Shown piece after piece: positions 10,536 through 21,465 of a stretch of 64,000 nucleotides of DNA. The translations under genes were made by a program, and so were the position numbers. Source of the DNA: Maniola hyperantus. Lineage: Eukaryota; Arthropoda; Insecta; Lepidoptera; Nymphalidae. The DNA lies in assembly GCF_902806685.2 (NCBI RefSeq), contig NC_048536.1:62001-126000 (forward strand), read 5' to 3'. The stretch's first letter is position 1, and each line of letters opens with the position of its first letter. The notes under the pieces are model-generated. The model was not told the origin of the DNA. It did not search any database and saw only the letters and a program-made list of their open reading frames with translations.

Positions 10536-10965
10536 CCCACAGCTCCCGTCATCTGAAGCAGTAACCACAGAACGTACTAGCGCGTGCACTCGCAGCCTCC
10601 CATAGCTCCCGTCATCTGAAGCAGTAACCACAGAACGTACTAGCGCGTGCACTCGCAGCCTCCCATAGCTCCCGTCATCTGAAGCAGTAACCACAGAACG
10701 TACTAGCGCGTGCACTCGCAGCCTCCCATAGCTCCCGTCATCTGAAGCAGTAACCACAGAACGTACTAGCGCGTGCACTCGCAGCCTCCCATAGCTCCCG
10801 TCATCTGAAGCAGTAACCACAGAACGTACTAGCGCGTGCACTCGCAGCCTCCCATAGCTCCCGTCATCTGAAGCAGTAACCACAGAACGTACTAGCGCGT
10901 GCACTCGCAGCCTCCCACAGCTCCCGTCATCTGAAGCAGTAACCACAGAACGTACTAGCGAGTGC
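10536..10965. repeat. 63-bp tandem array, 6.8 copies
   Basis: Units carry GCTCCCGTCATCTGAAGCAG and GTACTAGCGCGTGCACTCG. The two outermost units read CCCACAGCTCC where inner units read CCCATAGCTCC. A minus-strand frame of 155 codons runs through because 63 is a multiple of 3; I do not treat it as a gene. Confidence 0.97.
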
Positions 10966-11103
10966 GGAGAGGCGACTTTTTCCGCGAATCTTAACTATCC
11001 TCACTTTTAGGCGCGGTTTATACAGAAGTTCCGAGTAGCGAAACCGTAGTGTTGAAAACAGCTTCCATAGATTTACGACGTGGAAGCGCTCACAACACGC
11101 TTC

Positions 11104-11330
11104 CTTTTGTGGCGGTTACCACAATAGAAACTAGATGGCGCTGTTCAATCGATGACGTAGTCCCGAACAAATGTACCGCCGATAGTAATCGCACTAACGG
11201 AGTTTTCTGCAATCTGGACTATATATAGAAGTTTCAAGACATAACCGTCGGCCCAGCTGGCGCTACCGAGCACAACCAACCGCTCGGTGGGAGATCTCCC
11301 CTTTGGTACGGTCGAGCCTGCACACCGCTC
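11104..11330 (+). repeat. Dispersed repeat, copy 2 (uninterrupted)
   Basis: Partner of 1603-1850, continuous here through GGTACGGTCGAGCCTGC and GCTCCCGTACAC. It therefore shows the state before the 836-bp element entered the other copy. Confidence 0.75.
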
Positions 11331-11689
11331 CCGTACACTTTGTACAATAGTCTATGGAAGAAACATATGTCCAAGAGAACCTCCTAGTTATACAAAGGCG
11401 ATGCATTGCGCTATTTTTTCATTACCTAAGGTCCAAGCGCGCTTGCCAAAAAGGTTCACTTTTCTTTTGAAAGTTCCAATATGGACTAGTGGGGGAAACG
11501 AAATCCGGAAGGGCATTCTGTATTCGGCAGTCGTATATACTATCTATCAGAGCTAATGGCGGTGGTTTTCTCGGTTGAAATGCGTGGAAAGCAGTACCTA
11601 CGTATTAAGTAGTTAGTATTTGTGATCTTGTCTTCGTGTTTTTTTTCTTGTACGTTTGTTTAAATAAATAATAAATAAATAAAATAAAA
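11331..11689. other. Possible further part of a dispersed repeat
   Basis: No gene supported. An 89-codon ORF spans the repeat boundary and looks fortuitous. A (AAAT)n-like stretch is at about 11661-11690. Confidence 0.3.
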
Positions 11690-11815
11690 ATCTTTTTTAT
11701 TCGTATAAACTTTTACAAGCACTTACGAATAGTCGGATGCATCTACCACTGGTTCGGAATGCCTTTCCTACCGAGAAGAACCAGCAAGAAACTCTTTGGT
11801 GTCGTTGTGTGTTGT
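11690..11815 (-). mobile_element. LINE 3' end fragment (GAGTTTCTTGCTGGTTCTTC family)
   Basis: Read on the minus strand it gives AGAGTTTCTTGCTGGTTCTT, then GGCATTCCGAACCAGTGG, then TAAGTGCTTGTAAAAGTTTA. It matches the plus-strand copy at 60966-61085. Confidence 0.7.
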
Positions 11816-12062
11816 ATAACTATAACTGTAAACTGTGCGCTACGGTCCCAAATAAAACATTATTTATTTATTTATTTATATCCTAGCAGTATGTTGTATA
11901 ATAATATGTGTACTACGAACTGTTCACCTCGTTTCCTGTCACTGGCCAGTTCTCGCCAGTTCTGTATCACCCGCGCTTTAGACCATCTCGTACTAAACTC
12001 CCCCGTAATGGAGCTCTTTGCCTGAGAGCTGTTTTACGACTCGGAGGCTTAAAGTCCGAACA

Positions 12063-12100
12063 GGAGGAGGAGGAGGAGGAGGAGGAGGAGGAGGAGGAGT
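12063..12100. repeat. (GGA)n microsatellite
   Basis: About 12 GGA/GAG triplets. Confidence 0.95.
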
Positions 12101-12467
12101 CCGAACAGTCAGCGCTAAACCTAAGCCGCTGCCTTTCGGACTACGTCATGATAACCCCTGTTAGGTGTTAAGGAATAATAAAAATATTCCCTAAATAGGT
12201 ACCTAGGTCAGAGTCAGTAAAGATGTAAGTCTGAAGATCTGGGTCTATTATATTATTCATATTTTTGTTTTCCCGGACTCCTTGCTCACAAGTTTCAATA
12301 GTTCTGCCTAATATCAATCATGTTGGTCACGTATCAATAAGTAGCTACTCAACTAGACGATGGCCGCAATTTGTGCGCGTGGATTTCGTTTTTATTTAAT
12401 TCCGTGGGAACTCCTTGATTTTTCGGGACAAAATGCATCTGGAATGCAAGCTATCTTTGTGCTTTTT
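12101..12467. other. AT-rich spacer with a degraded SINE head
   Basis: At about 12376-12455 the text TGCGCGTGGATTTCG, CCGTGGGAACTCCTTGATTT and GGAATGCAAGCTATC matches the SINE family at 14614-14838, truncated. Confidence 0.5.
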
Positions 12468-12715
12468 AACCGACTTCAAAAAAAGGAGGAGGTTCTCAAT
12501 TCGTCGGAATCTTTTTTTTTTTTTTTTTTTTTTATGTATGTTCCCCGATAACTCGAAAACGCCTAGACCGATTTTGAAAATTATTTTTTTGTTTGAAAGG
12601 GTATACTTCAAAGTTGGTCCCATTTCAATTTGGTGAAGATCTGATGAACATCTTCGAAGATAGATACTGGAACTCCTCAACGGATAACAGTAAATTGCTT
12701 GCGATCAGTGTAATA
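12468..12715 (+). mobile_element. Retroposon fragment (AACCGACTTCAAAAAAAGGA family)
   Basis: It starts AACCGACTTCAAAAAAAGGA, contains a poly-T run of more than 20 bases (12511-12533), then GATAACTCGAAAACGCCTAG and GGTGAAGATCTGATGAACAT. I recognise this as a common lepidopteran dispersed repeat but cannot assign its class. Confidence 0.5.
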
Positions 12716-12780
12716 GCTTAGTAAACAGTAGACTTTTAACCAGTCATAGCATAATTCCATGGGGCCACTAAAAATTGTGA

Positions 12781-13134
12781 AATAAAATTTTTTTACAAAA
12801 AAAATAAAAACCGACTTCGTTACACAAACACTAAAAATTGAAAAATGATTTAATTTATTACCGAATATATTATGTATACAAGAGTTAATATAGTTCCATA
12901 ATAATATTTTTTGGGGTCGGTGCCAATGAGGTGCCATTGTGGAGTCTCATAAAAATTCGAAGTCTAGACGATTCGCGCAGCTGAAGCTAATTGGCACCGG
13001 CACCAAAAAATATTATTATGGAACTATATTAACTCTTGTATACATAATATATTCGGTAATAAATTAAATTATTTTTCAATTTTTAGTGTTTGTGTAACGA
13101 AGTCGGTTTTTATTTTTTTTGTAAATTTTTTTTA
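12781..13134. mobile_element. Foldback (hairpin) element with arms of about 146 bp
   Basis: The left arm (12781-12927) and the right arm (12990-13134) are near-perfect inverted copies around a 62-bp spacer. The arms start in an A/T-rich stretch next to ACCGACTTCGTTACACAAAC and end at CGGTGCCAAT. This is the structure of a foldback or MITE-type element; such a palindrome would form a very stable hairpin if transcribed. The 3' end of a SINE (13137-13212) lies immediately downstream. Confidence 0.85.
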
Positions 13135-13136
13135 TC

Positions 13137-13212
13137 AATAATGGTTGAACAGTGAAAAGCTAGCAGACAGACAGACACACTTTCGCATTTATAATACTAG
13201 TAGATATGGATT
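13137..13212 (+). mobile_element. 3' tail of an ACTAGCTGATGCCCGCGACT-family SINE
   Basis: GGTTGAACAGTGAAAAGCTA, then (CAGA)n, then CACTTTCGCATTTATAATAC is the standard tail of this family. Confidence 0.7.
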
Positions 13213-13286
13213 ATCAGGACATTGTTATCGTGACGAAACTTGGTTGTAAAACTTGACGAAACAGAGTTGGAAACCTTTAAAACTAT

Positions 13287-13622
13287 TTTTTTTTAAATTC
13301 AGATACAACGTAGTCCTTGACTGCAATCTCACCTGATGGTAAGTGACGATACATTCTAAGGTGGGAGCGGGCTAACCTGGAAGGAGTATGGCAGTTTTTA
13401 TTAGACCCATACACCTTTGGTTTCTACACGGCATCGTACCGGAACGCTAAATCGCTTGGCGGCACGGCTATGCCGGTAGGGTGGTAACTAGCCACGGCCG
13501 AGGCCTCCCACCAGACCAGACCAGAAATTTAGAAATTATAAAATTCCAAATCCCTGCCAGGAATCGAACCCGGGACCTCCCACTAATAAGACCACAGCGC
13601 TTACCACTGCGCCAGGGAGGTC
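13287..13622 (-). mobile_element. Near full-length tRNA-derived SINE
   Basis: On the minus strand it begins GACCTCCCTGGCGCAGTGG with box A (TGGCGCAGTGGTAAGCGCT) and box B (GGTTCGATTCC). The body contains TTGGAATTTTATAATTTC, GTGGCTAGTTACCACCCT and ATTTAGCGTTCCGGTACGAT, and it ends near TCAGGTGAGATTGCAGTC. Other copies are at 45262-45486 and 63690-64000. Confidence 0.85.
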
Positions 13623-13909
13623 GTCGTGTTTCCAGACTGCTTTAAATGAGCAACAAACTCTTTTGTAGATTAGCTGTAGAGCGTCGCAGAACTGCAGATA
13701 ACGTACCTACATAATCGTAATTCACAACAAAATTGATCATTTTAAAAGATTGTAAAAGTTAAATAAATGACGTAACTTGAGTGGTCGTCTTTATGAATAA
13801 ACAATTTGTACAGAAGTAACAAATTACACAAAGTTACAAATTGTATCAAAAAGTTGGTTCCCGGCGACATTGTTGCTCTGCAGTAATGTTATTTTGTTTT
13901 GTTTATTTA
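13623..13909. other. AT-rich spacer
   Basis: No feature recognised apart from a small doublet containing ACAAATTGTA/TACAAATTGT near 13799-13845. Confidence 0.3.
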
Positions 13910-14165
13910 GAACTAACTGATGCCCGCGACTTCGTCCGCGTGGAATTAGGTTTTTTAAAAATCTCGTTGGAACTCTTTGATTTTCCGGTATAAAAAGTAG
14001 CCTATGTCACTCTCCAGGTCTTTATTTATACTCGTGCAAAAAATCACGTCAATCCGTTGCACCGTTGCGACGTGATTGAAGGACAAACCAACAAACGAAC
14101 AAGCCAATAAACCAACAAACAAACACACTTTCGCATCTCTTTGGTTTACCGAATTGCATTGTGTC
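13910..14165 (+). mobile_element. SINE, ACTAGCTGATGCCCGCGACT family
   Basis: It carries the head CTGATGCCCGCGACTTCGTC, then TTTGATTTTCCGG, AAAAAGTAGCCTATGTC and a (CAAA)n-rich tail ending CACACTTTCGCATCTC. Confidence 0.8.
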
Positions 14166-14290
14166 ACTAATGATAGTAAGTACCGACACGAGAAATGCAT
14201 AAAAAGTTCTACATAAAGTAAACTACACAGACATAACATTCTCTAGACGAAATTAAAAGTTTCTTTTTGATATTCAATCGTTGTGGATGT

Positions 14291-14331
14291 GGGGCGTGGG
14301 CGTGGGCGTGGGCGTGGGCGTGGGCGTGGGC
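14291..14331. repeat. GGGCGT hexamer array
   Basis: Six to seven perfect copies. Confidence 0.95.
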
Positions 14332-14426
14332 TCCTCGAGACTACAGTTACTAACAACGGAACACCAAACAGAATAACAAGTAATCCTTCAGCATCGCTAA
14401 CTGCGCGACTAACTTCAACTATTACT

Positions 14427-14430
<4 letters not shown>

Positions 14431-14472
<42 letters not shown>

Positions 14473-14521
14473 AGGGTGCTAGGGTGCTAGGGTGCTAGGG
14501 TGCTAGGGTGCTAGGGTGCTA
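14431..14521. repeat. Two abutting short arrays: CAGTGCT x 6 then AGGGTGCT x 6
   Basis: A heptamer array (14431-14472) passes without spacer into an octamer array (14473-14521). Both units end in GTGCT, so one may derive from the other. Confidence 0.95.
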
Positions 14522-14613
14522 GACCACTCGGGCGCTACAGATTTAAATAATGCTAATATTATTTAATTGCGTTGTTAATAAGAATTGTAAGAGTGTTGTA
14601 ATTATATTACATT

Positions 14614-14838
14614 ACTAGCTGATGCCCGCGACTTCGTCCGCGTGGATTTAAGTTTTTGAAAATCCCGTGGAAACTCTTTGATTTTCCGGGATAAAAAGTA
14701 GCCCTTCCCCGGGATGCAAGCTATCGCTGTACCAAATTTCGTCAAAATTGGTTGAACGGATGGGCCATGAAAGGCGAGCAGACAGACAGACAGACGGACA
14801 GACAGACAGACAGGCACACTTTCGCATTAATTATAATA
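14614..14838 (+). mobile_element. SINE, ACTAGCTGATGCCCGCGACT family (complete)
   Basis: A clear full-length copy: ACTAGCTGATGCCCGCGACT, TTGATTTTCCGGGATAAAAA, TTCCCCGGGATGCAAGCTAT, GGTTGAACGGATGGGCCATG, a (CAGA)n run and CACTTTCGCATT. Confidence 0.9.
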
Positions 14839-15020
14839 TTAGTATGGATTATTGAATCACCACTTAGCGAGGTTTATTTAAATTGCGCGGAGATTTGGCG
14901 GCCGACACTATGTTATTCTCTTTCCGTAGGACAGTAATACATTGGGGCACGGGCGTGGTGGACACCGGCCGACAACGAAACGAAAAATGTTGATAAATCA
15001 TTCACCACCAAGTAAAGAAA

Positions 15021-15340
15021 AACGTGCAACCCCACAGCCTTCACCAGCCTCCAAACACAAAACGTGCAACCCCACAGCCTTCACCAGCCTCCAAACACAA
15101 AACGTGCAACCCCACAGCCTTCACCAGCCTCCAAACACAAAACGTGCAACCCCACAGCCTTCACCAGCCTCCAAACACAAAACGTGCAACCCCACAGCCT
15201 TCACCAGCCTCCAAACACAAAACGTGCAACCCCACAGCCTTCACCAGCCTCCAAACACAAAACGTGCAACCCCACAGCCTTCACCAGCCTCCAAACACAA
15301 AACGTGCAACCACACAGCCTTCACCAGCCTCCAAACACAA
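15021..15340. repeat. 40-bp tandem array, 8 copies
   Basis: Eight units in exact 40-bp register, each with AACGTGCAACCCCACAGCCT. Only the last unit has CCACACAGCC. All three forward frames stay open through the array, so the ORFs there are by-products. Confidence 0.97.
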
Positions 15341-15375
15341 AACAACTACTAACGAGAATGACGTAGTTTTGATCC

Positions 15376-15435
15376 CGGGGGGGCGGGGGTCAGCGGGGGT
15401 GTGCGGGGCGGGGGAGGGGGGGGGGCGGCCAGTAC
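15376..15435. repeat. G-rich low-complexity tract
   Basis: Several runs of five or more G separated by one to three bases; potentially quadruplex-forming. Confidence 0.7.
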
Positions 15436-15529
15436 TCCTTTCTGCATATTAGCCATAGATCCTGTAGGTATTGCCTCTCATTTAATTATTATTAAGCAAT
15501 GCACTGAGCGCCGCAAATTGCGTTGATCT

Positions 15530-15781
15530 CGTTAATCCATAGAGTTATAATCGTTAATCCATAGAGTTATAATCGTTAATCCATAGAGTTATAATCGTTA
15601 ATCCATAGAGTTATAATCGTTAATCCATAGAGTTATAATCGTTAATCCATAGAGTTATAATCGTTAATCCATAGAGTTATAATCGTTAATCCATAGAGTT
15701 ATAATCGTTAATCCATAGAGTTATAATCGTTAATCCATAGAGTTATAATCGTTAATCCGTAGAGTTATAATCGTTAATCCA
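15530..15781. repeat. 22-bp tandem array, about 11.4 copies
   Basis: The unit contains GTTAATCCATAGAGTTATAA. One unit near the right end has CCGTAGAG instead of CCATAGAG. Confidence 0.97.
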
Positions 15782-15963
15782 TTTAATTTTATTAGTCACT
15801 AGCGACCCGCCCCGACTTCGCACGAGAACAATTCACTGATAAAGAAAAGTATTGAGACTGGATTGAGAAAGAAAGGCATTGAGATTTTCATACAAAAATA
15901 CCACCCTTTCCGAATTTTCTTTGAGTTTGACCTTGTACGAGGAAATCCCAGCCGTACCATAAT

Positions 15964-16196
15964 AATTAAAGTGCTAGTTCATACTTCATGAATTAAAGTG
16001 CTAGTTCATACTTCATGAATTAAAGTGCTAGTTCATACTTCATGAATTAAAGTGCTAGTTCAACCTTCATGAATTAAAGTGCTAGTTCATACTTCATGAA
16101 TTAAAGTGCTAGTTCATACTTCATGAATTAAAGTGCTAGTTCAACCTTCATGAATTAAAGTGCTAGTTCATACTTCATGAATTAAAGAACTAGTTT
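15964..16196. repeat. 27-bp tandem array, about 8.7 copies
   Basis: The unit contains AATTAAAGTGCTAGTTC and ACTTCATG. Two units, three apart, carry TTCAACCTTC in place of TTCATACTTC. Confidence 0.97.
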
Positions 16197-16347
16197 TCAG
16201 CGCCAAGTTATAAATAATTATTTTATGGATCTACGCGGCTTACCGCTACCAGTACCTATGCAGTTTGTATAATATTCGTCTGATTACTTATAACCTAGAT
16301 AATATTATTCATGTAATGCTAGAACAGAAAGCTCTTAGCGCCGGAGC

Positions 16348-16407
16348 CGGAGGTCGGGGGTCGCGGGTTGGGGGTCGGGGGTCGGGGGTCGGGGGTCGGG
16401 GGTCGCA
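16348..16407. repeat. GGGGGTC heptamer array
   Basis: About eight copies of a 7-bp unit (GGGGGTC, with GGAGGTC and GGGTTGG variants). Confidence 0.9.
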
Positions 16408-16600
16408 CAGATGACTCATTAGCAGTGTTTGCGGACGGCTGTGGGCTGTTGGACCAACAAGCCTGGGCTGTAAATGGATTCGGTTCAGGCGAAACGAGCA
16501 GCTCTCGTTTCAATATAAATGCAAATCGCAGGAACACAAACAGATTTGGGGAAATATTAATGTACATGGAGATGGCAATTTTGCGCACGTTCCCCGCCCC

Positions 16601-16757
16601 GCACCCCGCACCCCTCCCCGCACCCCGCACCCCGCACCCCGCACCCCGCACCCCGCCCCGAACCCCGCACCCCGCTCCCCGCACCCCGCACCCCGCACCC
16701 CGCACCCCGCAACCCGCACCCCGCACCCCGCACCCCGCACCCCGCACCCCGCACCCC
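16601..16757. repeat. CCCCGCA heptamer array
   Basis: About 22 copies of CCCCGCA with scattered indels and substitutions. The long ORFs that cross it on both strands (16319-16801) are repeat by-products. Confidence 0.95.
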
Positions 16758-17163
16758 ACGCAGACCCTCAACTGATTTATAAAAGTTGTAACTTCCTCCA
16801 ATTTGTAGCTATCTAATTCAAATTGGTGTTGATGAATTTTACTGTATTTTGGAAGGAAAATGATTTAACTTTTCGTTCAAACCAAACCGATAATTACACT
16901 TTACGTACTTACTCAAAGTACAAACTTACAAAGCATTTATATATTCAAAGTATAGGTACTATTTACACTTTAGGATTGTCAATTGTTGAATTTGTAAGAA
17001 AATGATGTAATGGTGATGATAATTAATTAATAACACGAAAACTTTAAAACTTATACGAGGGTTCCAAATCCAAACGCGCTCAGGTCTACGCGGTGTCTAC
17101 GCTGCTACGCGGACCACAAGACATGGCTACGTACGTAGCTACGGCGGAGTTGGCACGGTTGCT
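16758..17163. other. AT-rich spacer, nothing recognised
   Basis: No gene or repeat identified between the two arrays. Confidence 0.35.
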
Positions 17164-20100
17164 GTGAACGTCGACTCGGGGACTCGGACTCTGTGGTGAG
17201 TCTGCTATAACTCTGCCCCCGGGCGGCGGCTGGCATTGCAGTAGGTACGTGTGAACGTCGACTCGGGGACTCGGACTCTGTGGTGAGTCTGCTATAACTC
17301 TGCCCCCGGGCGGCGGCTGGCATTGCAGTAGGTACGTGTGAACGTCGACTCGGGGACTCGGACTCTGTGGTGAGTCTGCTATAACTCTGCCCCCGGGCGG
17401 CGGCTGGCATTGCAGTAGGTACGTGTGAACGTCGACTCGGGGACTCGGACTCTGTGGTGAGTCTGCTATAACTCTGCCCCCGGGCGGCGGCTGGCATTGC
17501 AGTAGGTACGTGTGAACGTCGACTCGGGGACTCGGACTCTGTGGTGAGTCTGCTATAACTCTGCCCCCGGGCGGCGGCTGGCATTGCAGTAGGTACGTGT
17601 GAACGTCGACTCGGGGACTCGGACTCTGTGGTGAGTCTGCTATAACTCTGCCCCCGGGCGGCGGCTGGCATTGCAGTAGGTACGTGTGAACGTCGACTCG
17701 GGGACTCGGACTCTGTGGTGAGTCTGCTATAACTCTGCCCCCGGGCGGCGGCTGGCATTGCAGTAGGTACGTGTGAACGTCGACTCGGGGACTCGGACTC
17801 TGTGGTGAGTCTGCTATAACTCTGCCCCCGGGCGGCGGCTGGCATTGCAGTAGGTACGTGTGAACGTCGACTCGGGGACTCGGACTCTGTGGTGAGTCTG
17901 CTATAACTCTGCCCCCGGGCGGCGGCTGGCATTGCAGTAGGTACGTGTGAACGTCGACTCGGGGACTCGGACTCTGTGGTGAGTCTGCTATAACTCTGCC
18001 CCCGGGCGGCGGCTGGCATTGCAGTAGGTACGTGTGAACGTCGACTCGGGGACTCGGACTCTGTGGTGAGTCTGCTATAACTCTGCCCCCGGGCGGCGGC
18101 TGGCATTGCAGTAGGTACGTGTGAACGTCGACTCGGGGACTCGGACTCTGTGGTGAGTCTGCTATAACTCTGCCCCCGGGCGGCGGCTGGCATTGCAGTA
18201 GGTACGTGTGAACGTCGACTCGGGGACTCGGACTCTGTGGTGAGTCTGCTATAACTCTGCCCCCGGGCGGCGGCTGGCATTGCAGTAGGTACGTGTGAAC
18301 GTCGACTCGGGGACTCGGACTCTGTGGTGAGTCTGCTATAACTCTGCCCCCGGGCGGCGGCTGGCATTGCAGTAGGTACGTGTGAACGTCGACTCGGGGA
18401 CTCGGACTCTGTGGTGAGTCTGCTATAACTCTGCCCCCGGGCGGCGGCTGGCATTGCAGTAGGTACGTGTGAACGTCGACTCGGGGACTCGGACTCTGTG
18501 GTGAGTCTGCTATAACTCTGCCCCCGGGCGGCGGCTGGCATTGCAGTAGGTACGTGTGAACGTCGACTCGGGGACTCGGACTCTGTGGTGAGTCTGCTAT
18601 AACTCTGCCCCCGGGCGGCGGCTGGCATTGCAGTAGGTACGTGTGAACGTCGACTCGGGGACTCGGACTCTGTGGTGAGTCTGCTATAACTCTGCCCCCG
18701 GGCGGCGGCTGGCATTGCAGTAGGTACGTGTGAACGTCGACTCGGGGACTCGGACTCTGTGGTGAGTCTGCTATAACTCTGCCCCCGGGCGGCGGCTGGC
18801 ATTGCAGTAGGTACGTGTGAACGTCGACTCGGGGACTCGGACTCTGTGGTGAGTCTGCTATAACTCTGCCCCCGGGCGGCGGCTGGCATTGCAGTAGGTA
18901 CGTGTGAACGTCGACTCGGGGACTCGGACTCTGTGGTGAGTCTGCTATAACTCTGCCCCCGGGCGGCGGCTGGCATTGCAGTAGGTACGTGTGAACGTCG
19001 ACTCGGGGACTCGGACTCTGTGGTGAGTCTGCTATAACTCTGCCCCCGGGCGGCGGCTGGCATTGCAGTAGGTACGTGTGAACGTCGACTCGGGGACTCG
19101 GACTCTGTGGTGAGTCTGCTATAACTCTGCCCCCGGGCGGCGGCTGGCATTGCAGTAGGTACGTGTGAACGTCGACTCGGGGACTCGGACTCTGTGGTGA
19201 GTCTGCTATAACTCTGCCCCCGGGCGGCGGCTGGCATTGCAGTAGGTACGTGTGAACGTCGACTCGGGGACTCGGACTCTGTGGTGAGTCTGCTATAACT
19301 CTGCCCCCGGGCGGCGGCTGGCATTGCAGTAGGTACGTGTGAACGTCGACTCGGGGACTCGGACTCTGTGGTGAGTCTGCTATAACTCTGCCCCCGGGCG
19401 GCGGCTGGCATTGCAGTAGGTACGTGTGAACGTCGACTCGGGGACTCGGACTCTGTGGTGAGTCTGCTATAACTCTGCCCCCGGGCGGCGGCTGGCATTG
19501 CAGTAGGTACGTGTGAACGTCGACTCGGGGACTCGGACTCTGTGGTGAGTCTGCTATAACTCTGCCCCCGGGCGGCGGCTGGCATTGCAGTAGGTACGTG
19601 TGAACGTCGACTCGGGGACTCGGACTCTGTGGTGAGTCTGCTATAACTCTGCCCCCGGGCGGCGGCTGGCATTGCAGTAGGTACGTGTGAACGTCGACTC
19701 GGGGACTCGGACTCTGTGGTGAGTCTGCTATAACTCTGCCCCCGGGCGGCGGCTGGCATTGCAGTAGGTACGTGTGAACGTCGACTCGGGGACTCGGACT
19801 CTGTGGTGAGTCTGCTATAACTCTGCCCCCGGGCGGCGGCTGGCATTGCAGTAGGTACGTGTGAACGTCGACTCGGGGACTCGGACTCTGTGGTGAGTCT
19901 GCTATAACTCTGCCCCGGGCGGCGGCGGCATTGCAGTAGGTACGTGTGAACGTCGACTCGGGGACTCGGACTTCTGTGGTGAGTCTGCTATAACTCTGCC
20001 CCGGGCGGCGGCTGGCATTGCAGTAGGTACGTGTGAATCGTCGACTCGGGACTCGGACTCTGTGGTGAGTCTGCTATAACTCTGCCCCCGGCGGCGGCTG

Positions 20101-20505
20101 GCATTGCAGTAGGTACGTGTGAACGTCGACTCGGGGACTCGGACTCTGTGGTGAGTCTGCTATAACTCTGCCCCCGGGCGGCGGCTGGCATTGCAGTAGG
20201 TACGTGTGAACGTACGACTCGGGGACCGGACTCTGTGGTGAGTCTGCTATAACTCTGCCCCCGGGCGGCAGCTGCATTGCAGTAGGTACGTGTGAACTGG
20301 CGGCTGGCATTGCAGTAGGTACGTGTGAACGTCGACTCGGGGACTCGGACTCTGTGGTGAGTCTGCTATAACTCTGCCCCCGGGCGGCGGCTGGCATTGC
20401 AGTAGGTACGTGTGAACGTCGACTCGGGGACTCGGACTCTGTGGTGAGTCTGCTATAACTCTGCCCCCGGGCGGCGGCTGGCATTGCAGTAGGTACGTGT
20501 GAACG
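17164..20505. repeat. 87-bp satellite-like array, about 38 copies
   Basis: The first 31 intervals are exactly 87 bp (GTGAACG at 17164, then to 19861), and those copies look identical. Units contain GTCGACTCGGGGACTCGGAC and CTGCCCCCGGGCGGCGGCTG. From about 19900 to 20310 successive units carry single-base indels and one is cut short; two clean units follow. Because 87 is 29 codons with no stop in one minus-strand frame, a 913-codon reading frame (17105-19846) runs through it. It has no codon bias independent of the repeat and no flanking gene structure, so I do not call a protein. Confidence 0.98.
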
Positions 20506-20559
20506 CTCACTACCAGTGAATTTGGTACCGTGAATCCAAGCCTACTATTGCCATAACTA

Positions 20560-20745
20560 CGTGCAAAAGTGTGTGTGTCTGTCTGTCTGTCTCCTAGCTT
20601 CTCACGGCTCCACTCGTTTAACCGATTTTGACAAAATTTGGTACAGAATTAGCTTAGGTACATCTTGGGAACGGACAAAGGTTACTAAAAATCAAAGAGT
20701 TCCCACGTGATGTTACCCACGCGGGTGAAGTCGCAGGGATCATGT
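20560..20745 (-). mobile_element. SINE, ACTAGCTGATGCCCGCGACT family, minus strand
   Basis: GTCTGTCTGTCTGTCTCCTAGC, the complement of the (CAGA)n region, is followed by CGTTTAACCGATTTTGACAA, AAATCAAAGAGTTCCCACG and ACGCGGGTGAAGTCGC. Confidence 0.75.
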
Positions 20746-20993
20746 AGTATTGGACATTGATTTTAATTAATATCATAATTATTTTAAAATTAGAAAAGGA
20801 CGATTCTTCCCGCTCGCGCTGGTAATAATGACATTTTAACAATTAAAAAATGAATCACTAAGCTTCGTTGAGTAAAATTGACGAGTTGCGCTGGCGAAGG
20901 ATTTAGTTGAGACTGAGCTCATCCCCCCTCCTCCATGAAGGGGGGGGGGTGCATATATACACATGCTATATCGCTTAGATACCTACCAGTACT

Positions 20994-21240
20994 TACCAGT
21001 TGACTGCGAGATAGAGAATCGTCGTAGCCTACCAGTTGACTACGAGATAGAGAATCGTCGTAGCCTACCAGTTGACTACGAGATAGAGAATCGTCGTAGC
21101 CTACCAGTTGACTACGAGATAGAGAATCGTCGTAGCCTACCAGTTGACTACGAGATAGAGAATCGTCGTAGCCTACCAGTTGACTACGAGATAGAGAATC
21201 GTCGTAGCCTACCAGTTGACTACGAGATAGAGAATCGTCA
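20994..21240. repeat. 36-bp tandem array, 6.9 copies
   Basis: Units contain ACTACGAGATAGAGAATCGT. The first unit has ACTGCGAG. A 94-codon ORF reading VDYEIENRRSLP repeats is due to the 12-codon period. Confidence 0.97.
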
Positions 21241-21440
21241 CAAGTGATGCGATTGGGATAAAATTAATTTGCTTATCTAGATTCCGTGGAAGTTGCTTCG
21301 TTCCTGTTTATTTTATTAACTCAATAAGCATTTCGCTATTATAAAAGTTACGAAATATGTCCTAGGTATTCATCTATTGAATCTTAATATGATAAATACT
21401 GATTACTTCTGATCTGAATTTAAACAAATGAATAAAAAAA

Positions 21441-21465
21441 GCGCTGATAGCCCAATGGTTAAGAC
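21441..21465 (+). mobile_element. Left part of a tRNA-derived SINE split by element A
   Basis: GCGCTGATAGCCCAATGGTT plus AAGAC is a Pol III box A head. It resumes at 30874 after the LTR element. Confidence 0.75.

Noticed and set aside
8285..10564. Series of identical 63-codon ORFs every 77 bp
   Set aside because: A by-product of the array; each begins and ends at the same place in the unit.
14473..14521. Telomere-like repeat
   Set aside because: The unit AGGGTGCT is not the insect TTAGG repeat.
14942..15452. ORFs of 100-142 codons
   Set aside because: Readings of the 40-bp array in its three forward frames.
17105..19846. 913-codon minus-strand ORF
   Set aside because: It is the 87-bp array translated: 29 codons repeat without stop. 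There is no independent sign of a gene.
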